A stretch of 64,000 nucleotides of DNA from Epiperipatus broadwayi (GCA_028023455.1 JAQFVV010000182.1:1366001-1430000); one strand, 5' to 3'; counted from the stretch's first letter, positions 1 to 11,584 are shown. The notes: generated by a model from the letters alone, not told the origin. A program made the numbers and translations.

Positions 1-940
1 GCTTATGCTATTAACAATATTTATTATGACATGTGGGGTACTTTCCCCCAAAGAACTGACTTGCAGTTTATGCTGGTACTTTTCCAGTGTGAATATTTGA
101 GATATAGAATTGGGACTATTTCTCTCAGTGAAATTTGGATAGACCCAAGAATCTCTCTACTGGATCCTCACCCTGAGAACTATCCCTCTGTTTAGTCCAT
201 TACAGGTACTATTTTCACAGTGTGGTGACCTACACTTATTATACCATCCTTAATCTCCACTTTCTCACTACACTTTCTCACTCCACCCCCCCCCCTGTAC
301 AACTCCAATCCATTTTATAATCTGCACTTATACTAAAAATTATTTTTATTCTAGAGTTTTACTTATTCTTTATACAAAATTCTGTTTATTTTATTTCTTT
401 AACTTTATTATTATTATCGTATATTATTTTTTTAAAAAAACCTTTACTTTGTTTTATTTCCATTATTAATTCTCACAAAAATATTTTATTGTAATTTATT
501 TATTTCTATTATTATATATTAGCTCTCAAAAACATTATTTTAGTTTATTTAACTTTGTTTTTATTAATGTATATTGATTCTATGAAAGAATTCTTTTACT
601 TTATTTCACTTCCATTATTAATTCTTAAAAAAAAAAAACATTTTATTTTATTTATTCATTTCTATTATCACATATTAATTCCCAAAACATTATTTTAGTT
701 CATTTATTTAACATTGTTTTCATATATGGATTTTAATAAATAAAAAAAAAACAATTCCTTTATCTTACTTCCCTTCCATATTAATTCTCCCAAAAGATTC
801 TATCATTTATCCTACTTTATTTCCATTAACTTTTCCCAAAAAAAAAATTATTTTATTAACATTTTTTCTATTTTCATGTAATCCAGGTATTTATTTATTT
901 TCCACTACCTAAAAATCTGTCCCATTTTTTTAAATCAAAC
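1..940. other. AT-rich noncoding stretch
   Basis: No supportable gene is visible. The DNA is AT-rich with many short A and T runs and a 10-base C run at 286-295. The first ~250 bases are less AT-rich but give no recognisable product. Confidence 0.6.
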
Positions 941-944
941 TCAC

Positions 945-2050
945 TTAATCTTTTTCAGGTGGTTCCTTTTTATTTCTACCATCCTCACTTGGACCAGGAG
1001 ATCTTAACCCACTTCCAAGCCTGGTTTGGTGTTCTGTGTGGTTTATTTTTGATTTCCAGCAAGTGTATCTATTATGTTTAGAAACCCTCCTTATTTTAAA
1101 GCTATATGATAATCTACATCTATTATTTTTACCCCAATCATTATTATCATGGCTGTGATTTACCATATTTATATTTTCCTCTCTTTCAATATTAGCCAGG
1201 ACTATTCTTCAAATGCACATACATCCCTGCATTTTTCTGTTTTATACTGTCAATATTTACACTATTTTATAACTTACTCTTCTCTATTTCTATTATTTCT
1301 ACTCCCTTTTTGCTATGTTTTATTTCTGACACATTTATTTCCACATCCAAGGTTATCGTTTGAGTCAACAATGTTTTCTGATTCTGGCTTAATTTCTGAG
1401 TCAGGCTTATTTTCTGGTTTAGACTTACATTTTTGTTCAAAATTATATTTATTTTCTAGTTTATTCCTAATTTGCAATATTTTGGCTATTTATCTGATAG
1501 TCTTTATTTAAACTTTCCTGTTTGCTACTAATTTCTCTGTATTTTTCTCGCTTTTTAGTTTTACTACAATTTCTTCTATTGATTTACTTATATCTGATCT
1601 TCCCTTTTCCTTTTTAAGCTTTTTCCATTTACTTTCCAATCTATTTACTCTCTTTACTACCTTATCTATATCTGTTTTATCCTGTCTAGTACTTCCCTAT
1701 CCTCTCATCATGCTATCCTCATTTCCAGCACCCATCATTCTATTTATTTTCTTAGTGTCTCTATCATTTCTTCTGTATTATTTTGTACCACCATTTTTGC
1801 TTTTGCCCAGGTGTGCATTACTCACTTTTATTTTTCTTTATACACAAATTTTAACTTATTTCTATTTTAAATATTTTGCTCGAATGAAGTATACGACCAC
1901 CTCCAACTCCTTATTTTTTTTTATTCTCACTTTACCATCAATACCCCTAATCTGTATAAAATATTTATCTCTCTAGAATCTCTTCTTTTATTTACATTTT
2001 ACTACTTAACATTATAATTTGTTTGCTTTGGTCTATTCTCTTCTTATACA
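945..2050 (-). pseudogene. Decayed charged coiled-coil (gag-like) relic
   Basis: Read on the minus strand this stretch gives broken frames very rich in Lys, Glu, Asn and Arg, with heptad-like runs such as KRVNRLESKWKKLKKEKG. The style matches the charged N-terminal halves of the gag-like genes at 9.7-11.0 kb and 35.7-36.8 kb. The Phe/Ser/Leu-rich plus-strand frames across 1149-1511 and 1710-1976 are the mirror of this composition, so they are not genes. There are many stops and no capsid motif. A PBS-like sequence lies upstream in the minus sense near 2460, which fits a retroelement relic. The identification rests on composition and context only. Confidence 0.3.
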
Positions 2051-2451
2051 GCTCACTGATTTCATTTTTACAACAATGCAATTTAGTGTTTTAAAACATT
2101 AGTTTTGATATTTTTAATTTTAACTTCAATTATGTTTACAATTACTCTGGTAATTTACAGCAGTTCAGCACCCATGTTGGAAAGCCAATTGAACCAGGTA
2201 GAAGAAAATCACTCTGATCACTTTCTTTATATAGATCTCAATTTTAACTCTGGCTGCACTTTCACTATTGCAGCAGACCGACACTTTAAGCAGAGAAGTA
2301 CAATACTACAAATAGATAAAACACCAATGGTACTTATAATCAGACTAAGGCTATACAAAGTATAACCTATGATCACATTTCCAAGCTATAGCCCTTTTTG
2401 GCTGCTAGATTCAAAGCCTGCCATCCAAAGCATTTTATTTGTTTTGAAACT

Positions 2452-2476
2452 TAATCTCAGGCACCAACTAACCACA
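2452..2476 (-). promoter_or_regulatory. PBS-like sequence (weak)
   Basis: The minus strand reads GTTAGTTGGTGCCTGAG here. TGGTGCC resembles the start of tRNA-Lys-type primer-binding sites. It lies ~400 bases upstream, in the minus sense, of the charged relic at 945-2050. No LTR was recognised next to it. Confidence 0.25.
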
Positions 2477-2479
2477 GGT

Positions 2480-3880
2480 TATATAGTTAATATGCCCAGA
2501 CTATAGGTCACACAACCGGCACTTGATATATCCCAAGTTAGCTCTATTTCTCAATTGTGAGGGAAAATCTCTGAAATACTTGCACAATACTTATACAGCT
2601 ACAAGAGAGAGAATCAATCAGCAATAATTAAGCAAACAAATATTTTATTTACACACACTCATCCTTATAACACATTATAATAAAAATTTACATATATGCA
2701 TATGCATAGTTATAATACAATATAAGAATTTATGGAAGCGATATCAAAGATTACTTTAACTGTAGTTATTAAAGTTCATTAAAATCTTTCATTCAAATAA
2801 ATGTTTAAATCTTTAGAATGGGATAATAAGTATTATATTTACCTAGAATTTTTTGGATAGAATGTAATACTCACATGGATATAGTTTCTTGCTTATTCCT
2901 GATTTGTTAATTACCAACCAGTTGGCATTTGGTTCATCAATGGCTAGGTTTTTTTTACAATGAAGGAGAGAAAGATTTCAGTAGTTCACAGATCATAAGG
3001 CAGGTATGAGTTCCTGATGGAAAACATCTGGCAGTACTAAGGACTGGGATCGAAGGCTAGCCGCACCCTTCAGTTGTTTAGCACTGCATATTGTTAGGTT
3101 GGCCTTCAGTGAATCTAGGTAGATGCACCCACATGCTGGAAGTATTGATGGCTTTTTCCCATCTTCTCTTCTTTAAGAATTTTTATATGACAGAAATGTT
3201 GAATGATAATTTTGCTTCATCTGAAATAATCTAACTGGCAATAATAATGAAAATGAATGAATTAATGAGTCATTCATTTCTTTTATATACCTCTTTCTCA
3301 CTGTTTTTATTTATTATCTTTTGACCTAGTTTAATTAATTTTATGTTTCCTTAATTAAATTTGCATTCCATTTTAATCTAATTTCTTGCTTAGATTAATC
3401 TAATATTTTGATAAGATAATGTCCATAGTTGTTTTCTTTGTTTCTTTAATTAGTACAAATGTGAGTTATTATTTCTTTTTTTAAAATTGTTCAAGTAATA
3501 TTTAATGAATAGCAAATTTAAAAGTTTTTCTTTTTACAAATTATATTTTTAGTTCAGTTTCATTTTTACATTTTTTTTTTTTAATTTATAAAAAGGAAAA
3601 GCTAATTTCCACTTTTTACTTAGAATTAATCCCCCTCCCCCTTCCTACTCACTCTTTAATACTAAAACTTTTATTTTTTTTTAAACAACAATATGACACA
3701 ATACTTTATTTTTGCAAGTTAGCGTTTCAAAAAAAATTTCTTTAAAACATATTATAATTTATATTTCACTTTTATTAAAACTTAATCATTTCTTTTGCAT
3801 AAATTTGATCATTGATTACTAAATAACTTCATATGTAATGCTGATATATGTGTGTTTTAAATCCATATATTCATTGGCAG
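2480..3880. other. Noncoding stretch with one less AT-rich island
   Basis: No gene is recognised. A distinctly less AT-rich island at about 2985-3170 stands out and could be an old repeat fragment. The rest is AT-rich with short homopolymer runs. Confidence 0.5.
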
Positions 3881-3884
3881 TACA

Positions 3885-4900
3885 GTATATTTCTAATTTT
3901 GGTTATTATTATTTTTATTCCATTTCAATACAATTCATGTTTTCTTTTGTCTTCATTCCCCTTTTTTGTTATTGTTACTATTGCCTCTTCATTATTCTTA
4001 GATAAAAGATTAATTTTATAAATGTCAAAAAAGAAAGGAGGAATACTTGTAATGATAAATATAACTTGATACTAAAATTTCTGAAATCTTTCATAAACAT
4101 ATTTTTTTGATAACAATTGAGAGTAAGCATTGGCCTGTTTCAATCCTTGCAACACCCTTTTCCTAACAAACAAATAAACAAAAAGTCAGCATCACTAATA
4201 AATATACATAATCTGAATAACTAATTGTATATTTCACTATTTACATGTTAAAACAACAAACTTTACTCAGATAATAAGCTATAAAAAAAAATTAAATACT
4301 ACTAAGTATACAGACAAACTAGTGCATATGTCAGTCTAAGGCTTTGGGCATTGTAAGTCCCTCTCAGCCCATCTGTTGTATCAATCATATAGACATTTTC
4401 TCCAATTTTTTCTGTATCCTATGGAGTCCTTCATGTAAGTTGTAAAACTTCTTGTATTGGTGTTCCTGTGGGTTACTAACATAAGATTCAATTTAATCTA
4501 TTTAATTTACATATATAAATATTGATTACTATTCTTATTGTGAATGTTTATGTGGTTACTGGTGGTTTCTAATGGTTACTAATTATCCCAAATAGCTTTA
4601 AGCATTATTTCACTTATTATTTAAATAATACATGAGCAATTTAAAATTATTGAGGTTTATAATGTTATAATTGACTACTTATTAATCTGCATTACAGTGA
4701 CATGTTTATTTCATGTTTAAAGAGGTTTATTTAAACTTTATTGTATCAATATTTCATATTCTGTAGTCAAGTTGCAATCTTTAAGTGTCCATATATATTC
4801 AATGGACCATTAGTAAGAGTGGATTTCCATTTTTGCTATTAAAAGGTGAGAAGGTTGCCTTGACAACAGTGAAAAATATTGATTACTATTCTTATCATGA
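3885..4900. repeat. Dispersed repeat related to 21.14-21.60 kb
   Basis: Two blocks here, about 3885-4145 and 4760-4900, match 21140-21420 and 21440-21600 in the same orientation. Shared landmarks include ATTTCAATACAATTCA, TTGCCTCTTCA and GAAGGTTGCCTTGACAACAGT. At 21 kb the two blocks are adjacent, whereas here ~600 bases separate them. Part of that extra DNA is a ~360-base direct duplication: the segment at 4515-4570 recurs at 4875-4930. The repeat may be the LTR or 3' region of the minus-strand relic that follows at 5.2-6.7 kb. Confidence 0.55.
4325..4490 (-). pseudogene. Retroelement coding remnant shared with 51.5-51.66 kb
   Basis: This segment is similar over ~165 bases to 51490-51660. 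On the minus strand both can be read, through breaks, as peptides sharing the pattern YMI-x3-DGL-(K/R)-GTYNA-(K/Q)-SL. That pattern is reminiscent of the extreme C-terminus of LTR-retrotransposon integrases (a GxYN-x-KSL type tail). The shared DNA is observed; the integrase reading is inference from a short motif. Both copies lie downstream, in the minus sense, of related Cys-containing ORFs, so the two loci are probably copies of one element family. Confidence 0.4.
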
Positions 4901-5251
4901 ATGTTTATGTGGTTACTGGTGATTTCTAATGATATATATATATACATTTTATCCTACCAAATTTAAATGGGCCATAACCAAATCAAATGATTCCCATAAA
5001 TAAACTGATTTGATTCATAAAAATATAATAGGTGCAGTACTCATAGAATTATAAGATCCTTTCCTAACAATTAAGATCTTGAAACATATAGATATAAATT
5101 TTGACAAGACTGAAGATTATTGGCAGAAGCATTATAATTTAATCATTTTCACTGGATACTTATAAAATAAATTTTGACTAGGGCACAATTTATAAAAATC
5201 TTGAATAGTATAGCTAATCTCCAATATATTTAAAATTATGAATTCTTGGTA

Positions 5252-6123
5252 TCATATAAAATCTGTGCTAGTGACAACTGACTTTAACTCTTTTTTCTTT
5301 TTATATCCTAACATCATATTTTCTCTCAAATACTTACAAAATAAGTTAACAACATCATGCAAGTAGTATGAATTTCCATTAACACATTCATTCTTAAAGC
5401 TATCTAGAAATATGGTTTCCTTATAACAGATAAAATTATTACCATTATCCAAAGATTTATGGTTGTATCCATATCTATTTACACATTTCCTATTGCTCCA
5501 ATAACACATGATTTTAAATCAATATTACCATGAAATAAAAACCTTTTATTTGTTTGATCATCATCAGTCCTAGAATAACATTATTCAAATCTTTATACAC
5601 TTGCCTTTCAAATAATTTTTGGTGATTATATTCCTCCATGTGAGAGGTCTGTTATGCCTAACTCATTGAAATGTATAGTATTTTTGCTAATTTGGGACCT
5701 GAAATAACCATTATTCTCTTTCACTAAACTATCATCAATTATAACATCTTTATCCTCAGAAATATTATTTATCATATCTCTTATTACTATATGTTTTCCT
5801 GTAGATAAGTTCACCCACTAAGAAAACTTTGTTTCACCACTATTAGTGATCTCAAGATCAGTAGTTTTACTAGCCTGCAATTCAGAATAATCTATATCCT
5901 CTACTTCTATCTCATCATCATCTTGGGATTCTTCAAATTCAAATCCACTATTCAATATTGCTTGGGTTACAGGCTTTAATTTTTTTATAGTTTCATCTAT
6001 ATCACTTATTATTTCTTTGTTCAATGCATTATACTCTATTCTGAATGCAGTGACTTCAGTTTTATCTTCTTTTAATTTTTTGGTGACTTTAGCTTCTAGC
6101 TTTTTAAATTTTTTTGAGCTCAT
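5252..6123 (-). pseudogene. Broken retroelement ORFs (coiled coil plus Cys/Tyr-rich region)
   Basis: Three minus-strand frames follow one another. The first, 6123-5818, is Lys/Glu-rich with an acidic stretch (ESQDDDEIEVEDIDYSE), as in gag N-termini. Next comes 5814-5626. The last, 5509-5252, contains CVNGNSYYLHDVVNLFCKY. That last motif matches CSNGDSYHCCDGPNLFYKY in the ORF at 52055-52444, so the two loci share a protein family. The frames are short and interrupted, so this is a relic. No reverse transcriptase or protease is visible. A PBS-like sequence lies upstream near 6700. The function of the Cys/Tyr-rich part is not recognised. Confidence 0.45.
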
Positions 6124-6692
6124 CTCCTTTAAAACTTAGAGTTGAGATCTATTTTTGCATTTAGCGGCTTAGAGATGGCATCTAGTTTGGCCAAATTAGT
6201 ATATTTATTTCATTTTTTAATTACTTTAGTGTCTCTAAAATGATTATTTAAACATTTGGGTTGCCTATATCTTCAGTTTTACACCCCCTGACACTTAGTC
6301 ATTAGTATCAATCATAGTCTCTAATACTAAGTTAGTACACTAAAGAAAAATTAAAATAGCTAAATATGTATTTTTATGTATATGTATATATAAAATTTTA
6401 CTTTGTATTTCAAGGATCTAATACTATAAAATCTATCCAAGGTTTTCCACACTCCTATTGTATCTAAAAAAGAATAATTGTCTCTCAACATGCAATAGCA
6501 AAGAAATGAAATCTAACAGACAACTCTATCCTTACACTTCTTTTATTAATCTATCCTGGAGGTTAATTTCTGCTTCTAATATTGTGTCTAATATCATGTC
6601 TCTAACTTCCAACAGATATCTTTATCCTAATACATTTCAATTCAATTTTATTAGTCCGCATGTAGGCTATGCATCACATTACAAATTGCTGT

Positions 6693-6718
6693 TCTTCAGA
6701 TGGCACCAACTAATTACA
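6693..6718 (-). promoter_or_regulatory. PBS-like sequence
   Basis: The minus strand reads TGTAATTAGTTGGTGCCATC. A TGTAATT/TTGGTGCC junction resembles the LTR-end/PBS junctions seen at 9.2 and 53.9 kb. It is ~570 bases upstream of the broken gag-like frames on the same strand. No matching LTR pair is recognised. Confidence 0.35.
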
Positions 6719-6724
6719 TAATAA

Positions 6725-7503
6725 TAAACTAATGATAGAGTAGTACTCCAATTCTTTACAAATCATACTTATACATTTAAAATATATAACCATATAGAGC
6801 CAGCAGTACTACCACTATTAAATGCCTCATTACCATATTTTAACAAGTGATAACATTTTTGGAAATAATAATATCAGTATTCTGTAATCTTTTTTATATG
6901 AGTGTTCCACATCAAGAAGGCAAAAATATTCTAACTTATTTTCCATTGGTATATATGATATCTGTAAGAAATTTATTTATAATCATAAAATCACAATATT
7001 GCAAAAGAATATCTTATACTTAAAGAAACAGTTATAGAGAATTAAGTAAACCAATTTCTCAATTTCATAGATTGTGTCACCAAAACATATTCACATTATT
7101 TTTATAAATATTATCCTTCACAAAAAAATCTAACATGATTAGTACTATTTGGAACTTTGTGCAAGATTGATTATCACTTGTGTGGAAATATAAGAATGGT
7201 ATATGGATCAGACCTTCATATTAGGAAATCTGTTTGTTATCATAATACACACTTATGAATTGTTAATACAGATATTTCTTAATTGATTAATACATTCATA
7301 AAGAAAGTTATGTTTATTTTTTAATTAGTTTGTTCCTTTTTTTGATTGGTTAAAAACAGATAAAATTCATTTTGTTAATCAGTTTTTATTGTACTTATTA
7401 TAGTTTAACAAACAGTATTAATGTGCTATTATACACAGCTATTTAAAAAAAAATTATGTATCTGATATTGCATGTTGAGTTTGTTTCTGCAATATATAGA
7501 ATA
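6725..7503. other. Noncoding flank of LTR element 1
   Basis: AT-rich DNA with no gene. The last bases (7500-7503, AATA) immediately precede the 5' LTR and may be part of its target duplication. Confidence 0.5.
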
Positions 7504-9211
7504 TGCTGTTCCTCATATAAATATTCAAAAGACCCCCCCCATTCAAAAATGTCTAGTGTGATTCAGTCTAATTGGAAACGCGATAGTGTTGTGATTCGTT
7601 AAAAATGAAAAATAAAATCATATTTTTGATTTTTAGTATTGATGGATTTAAATAAAATGTTATGTCGTCTTATTTTATTTTTTTTTATCTGTCTCAATAA
7701 AAAAAAGAGAAATTAATTATCCAATCATTAAAAAGAAAGAAAAAAGATACTTGAGTTAAAACTGAGGCAGTATTCAAATTAGACACGTTGTGGGAAGAAA
7801 AGAACTTCTCTCTCTCGTCTTACACAGAGAGCTTTAACAAAACGTGAAAATGAAAAAAAAAGGTTTTACTAGAGAAATTATAATAAAAATGGAATAAATT
7901 AGAAGCTCCACTCTCTCCACACTATGCCATGACTTTCCATAAATGAAATAATCCGCCTTCTTCTTGAATAAACTGGACTGCAAAACTGGAAGGTAATTTT
8001 TATAAAATACTAAAACATATTTATCATATGTTATGAAATGAATTTACAAAACGGTTGCATACGTTTTGTTTAATAAAATATTAAGACACCTTTATTATAG
8101 CTTTATGTTTGGCTAAATTATAAATGCCTCAATTATCAAATGATAAATGCTCTACAAACCAAGAATTGTTGAGTTCAAATATTTACCAATCAGTAATGAT
8201 TCATAAAATAACGAAATGTTGTATAAATCATAAATGCTTTACTGCTTCTAAGCCTCTACACATAAATGAATCCAAAATGAATTATTGTATAAATCATAAA
8301 TGCTTTACTGCTTCTAAGCCTCTACACATAAATGAATCCAAAATGAATTATTGTATAAATCATAAATGCTTTACTGCTTCTAAGCTTCTACACATAAATG
8401 AATTCAAAATGAATTATTGGATAAACCATGAATGCTCGACTGCTTCTATGGCTCTTCTCTTAAATGAATTCAAAATGAATTATTGTATAAACCATAAATA
8501 CTTTACTGCTTCAAAGGCTCTTCTCTTAAATGAATTCAAAATGAATTATTGTTTAAACCATAAATACTTTACTGCTTCTAAGGTTCTTCTCTTAAATAAA
8601 TTCAAAATTAACTATTAAATGAATTCGAAATGAACTATTGATGAATCAGAATAATCCCAAACTTCTTCTCATAAAGGAATTAATGAACTATTGTTGAATT
8701 AGAATATTCACAAGCTTCTTCCCATAAATGAATTCAAAATGAACTATTATTGAATTAGAATGTTTCCAAGCTTATTCTCATAGAGGAATTAATGAACTAT
8801 TGTTGAAATTGCAAATTAATTGTTGTTTAATAAATATTTTTGTTACTAAAAATTAAATTGGTTGTCCAGTTATCCAATTCTGTTTTGTTTTAATGCATCA
8901 CTCATCAGTTATAGCACTGGTTCATGAGAATCTCATGTTCTCTGAGCTACGTCTGACATAACTTGACCTAGGCCAGTCAGGTTGTAGTGAGATGGAACTC
9001 TAATGGCGCTTTTTTGGGAAACCAAACATAGAAATATTTAGATGTTTCCAGTCTCTATAAAACTACATCCTCTGATGAGCAGGAAATATTGTTGTAGGAG
9101 GCATTAACATCTGCATTAGGAATGTCAATTGATAGTTCCTTTCTACAGCATGCTCATCAGAAAATTGTTACAACTGACGTAATAAAAGGGTTGTATGGCG
9201 GTCCGGTTACA
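7504..9211 (+). repeat. 5' LTR of element 1
   Basis: 1708 bp, TGCTGTTCC to GGTTACA. It has a C8 run near 7533, a 66 bp tandem array at 8221-8616, and further degenerate AATGAA-rich units to about 8830. It is 64 bp longer than the 3' LTR, mainly because of one extra 66 bp unit. A GTTCTCTGAGCTA motif near 8938 recurs at ~56680 in the putative solo LTR. Open frames through the array are products of the 22-codon repeat length. Confidence 0.88.
8221..8616 (+). repeat. 66 bp tandem repeat, six units
   Basis: Units begin GTATAAATCATAAATGCTTT at 8221, 8287, 8353, 8419, 8485 and 8551, an exact 66-base period, with divergence growing towards the 3' end. The 3' LTR has five units. The position inside the LTR suggests U3-type enhancer-like repeats rather than a coding sequence. 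Confidence 0.88.
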
Positions 9212-9400
9212 TTTGGCGCCTTAACGTGAGGCTTTACCTGGCTAACCGACCTATAGACTCCGGTTACATTTGGTGCCGTAACATGAGGCCTTATCTGGCA
9301 TAGGCACCGGCTACATTTGTCGTCCAATTGTGAGACTTTATCCAGCTAGCCTAACCATAGACACCTATTAATTTGCCACCCTACTGTGAAGCCTTATCTA
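9203..9400 (+). repeat. Primer-binding site and tandem PBS-like array
   Basis: The LTR/PBS junction CCGGTTACATTTGGCGCC (9203-9220) is followed by decaying copies at 9260 (CCGGTTACATTTGGTGCC), ~9307 (CCGGCTACATTTGTCGTCC) and ~9364 (CTATTAATTTGCCACC). Each copy is followed by a (T)GTGAGGCYTTAYC-like segment and then TCTAGCTAGCCTA-like DNA. Spacing is about 47-57 bases. Only the first copy sits at the true LTR end, and its TGGCGCC core is the expected tRNA-Lys-type PBS start. Part of the LTR end is copied together with the PBS, so the array is a reiteration of the junction rather than of the PBS alone. Confidence 0.75.
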
Positions 9401-9673
9401 GCTAGCCTACTCATAGGCATAAGCAGATCACGATTCTGTGATATGAACAGAGCATATGATGTAGTGATGTAATTTGTTCAGGAAGGACAAAAAAAATAAA
9501 AGTCTAAAAGAAAAACACAAAATGAATGGCATAAAGAATGAAATAGGCATTTCAAAGAAGATGGAGTAAAGTCATGGTGTGGATGGAGAGAGAAGCTTAT
9601 TAAAGTTGAAATTAAAAAAATACCATTAAACTAGAATAAAATATTGATGAAAACCAGATCAAAATAAAAAAAA

Positions 9674-10980
9674 ATGATGAATACAGAAAGCATAGAGGAT
9701 CCTCCTGAGAAAGAAGATAAACAAGAAGCTAAAGCAGATGAGGAATCAGAGAAAACAGGGGAGACGTCTACATTAGCCCAGTTATTGGAAATTATAAAAG
9801 CAGGCCAAAAGAAAGGAGACAAACAAAGAGAAGAAGATATCAAACAAAGAGAAGAAGATATCAAAAAAGAGATAAGCAAAGAGAAGAAGATATCAAACAG
9901 AGAGAAAAAGATAAAAAACAAATTATGGAAGCAGTGGAAAAACAGAATGAAAAGTTCAACCAGTTAATGAAAAAAATAACTCAGTCTAAAAAATTGGATG
10001 AGGAGGAGACTTTGAAATTTCCAACCAAAGATATTTTAAAGGAATCACAAATTGAATATCCTATTACTGATGAAGCAAAATTTGAGATTGTTAAAAAGGA
10101 AGAAACTGAAATTACAAAGAGTGATCTTGAAATTGTCAATCTACCTTCAGGAAAACTTCTGATTGTGGAATATACCTCTAAAATTGAAAATAAAGAAACA
10201 GTATATACAGAAGCTGAGAATGAAATTGTATCAAATACAGTAAAAGAGTTTCAAATGGATGAAAATGAATCTAATAAAGCAAAATTAAAATCTTCTGATC
10301 TTCAAGAAGATGAAAAACGTGAAAATGAACATAATCAAAATATAACAAAGGGACTGTCCAATATAGAAGAAAATGTTTCAGAAAAATTCTCTGATATATG
10401 CTATGAAATAGTAAAGGAGATAGAGAAAGAAACCATAAAATGGAAAGAAAAGTGTGTTAGTCCTCAACCATATATAAAAATTATAAACAAAAGCTTAATA
10501 AACTCAAATCAAAAATTGAGTACAGAAAAAAAATATATAAAGACAGTTATTAAAAATATAGTTGCTTGCGCAGGAAAAGACACCAAAAAGGAATCTGAAA
10601 ACTCGGGATTTATCAGTGTGAAAGAAATTAAACAACAAGAAACCTTTGCAAATACCAAAAAAATAATTACTATGGCAGAAGAACCATTTAAAAATAAACT
10701 TTTATGTAAAAATGAAATACCACCATGGAAGAGGAATAGGAGAAAATTCACAGATGGTGTTCATGGTCCATATCGGACACGTATAATTAGAAGATCAAAC
10801 AGTAACAATGATCTCCAAAGAGAATACAGAAATGAAGAAGCAAGACACCACAGTAATGTTGAACATGATAAATTTTCAACAAAGAGACGATCCAGAAGTA
10901 TGTCACCTCATAATATAAAAGAGGACTATAGGAGAACTGATCATGATCCTCAGTCTCTCCAAACCAGGTTGCAGTTATGA
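9674..10980 (+). pseudogene. gag-like gene of element 1, frameshifted
   Basis: Two overlapping frames cover this gene: 9674-9967 and 9925-10980, the latter with 351 codons. The break falls in a stretch of 21-base units (9821-9910) encoding QREEDIK repeats, where one unit has an irregular length, so slippage is the likely cause. The N-terminal part contains LLEIIKAGQKKGDKQREED, resembling LLEILRQNREQMRKIYEEE in the element 2 gag. The long middle is Lys/Glu-rich. The C-terminus is basic and Arg/Ser-rich (RRSRSMSPH), suitable for nucleic-acid binding. No CCHC zinc knuckle, clear capsid WW motif, protease or RT follows. The gag role is inferred from position after the PBS and from resemblance to element 2. 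Programmed frameshifting is an alternative but less likely. Confidence 0.6.
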
Positions 10981-11584
10981 TTCAGAATAAAATAGAGATA
11001 GCTGATGGAAAAAAGTTTGTGAGTGTGATGTAGTGATGCATGAACTTGTGTTTTTCATGTTGAGATGGTGGACGATTGAGCAGAGCTGCTTGGATGCATT
11101 GTGTTATGATGCTCCGAAGTATATGCTCGGCACTATCCAGACCTGGATGTTGTGCTTCAAGAGTAGTCCAGCAGTGTGTATATATAGGTCTCATGGATAG
11201 GCCTTGGTCTCATGGATAGACCAAATGATAGCCCCTAAGACTCACCGGAGCTGAGCAGGGTTGGCTGAGTGCCAAATTGATTTTTTTTCTCTGGCTCCTA
11301 CTCTTGATTGGATGATGCTTCTAGGTACAAGAGAGGTAGTGCTTAAAAATGAGATATTTTCTCGTGACGTCATGAGGCGGTGTGTGCTGGTGGTTTGTGC
11401 TTGGCCGTCTACTTATCCTGGCATTGGAGGCTATGGTTCATGTATTCACTTTTCCAGCTCATCTTACCCATTCATCAGCATATCTAAGACCAGTACTGAG
11501 AAATAATATATATAGTATATGGAATGAAATCGTACTTCCAGGCGATTTCATCCCAAAAATTGGTGAGGGGTAATGAAACAGGAA
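10981..11584 (+). other. 3' internal untranslated region and polypurine tract of element 1
   Basis: About 600 bases between the gag stop and the 3' LTR, with no supported gene. It is notably less AT-rich than the surroundings. A purine-rich stretch GAGGGGTAATGAAACAGGAA (11565-11584) directly abuts the LTR and is the candidate polypurine tract, interrupted by a few pyrimidines. Confidence 0.5.

Noticed and set aside
1149-1976. Plus-strand Phe/Ser/Leu-rich frames (1149-1511, 1710-1976)
   Set aside because: They are the antisense of a Lys/Glu/Asn-rich minus-strand relic; the hydrophobic composition is a mirror effect.
8124-8618. 164-codon open frame with 22-residue Cys/His repeats (and its 142-codon partner at 12207-12635)
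   Set aside because: It is the 66 bp tandem array of the LTR read through. The 22-codon period keeps any open unit open, and copy number differs between the two LTRs.
9060-9180. Hammerhead-ribozyme-like core CTGATGAG...GAAA (repeated at ~13080-13190)
   Set aside because: Only a CAG-length spacer separates CTGATGAG from GAAA, too short for a stable stem II, and no convincing stem I/III with a NUH cleavage site was found. The motif is better explained by a local inverted repeat (CTGATGAGCA and TGCTCATCAG).
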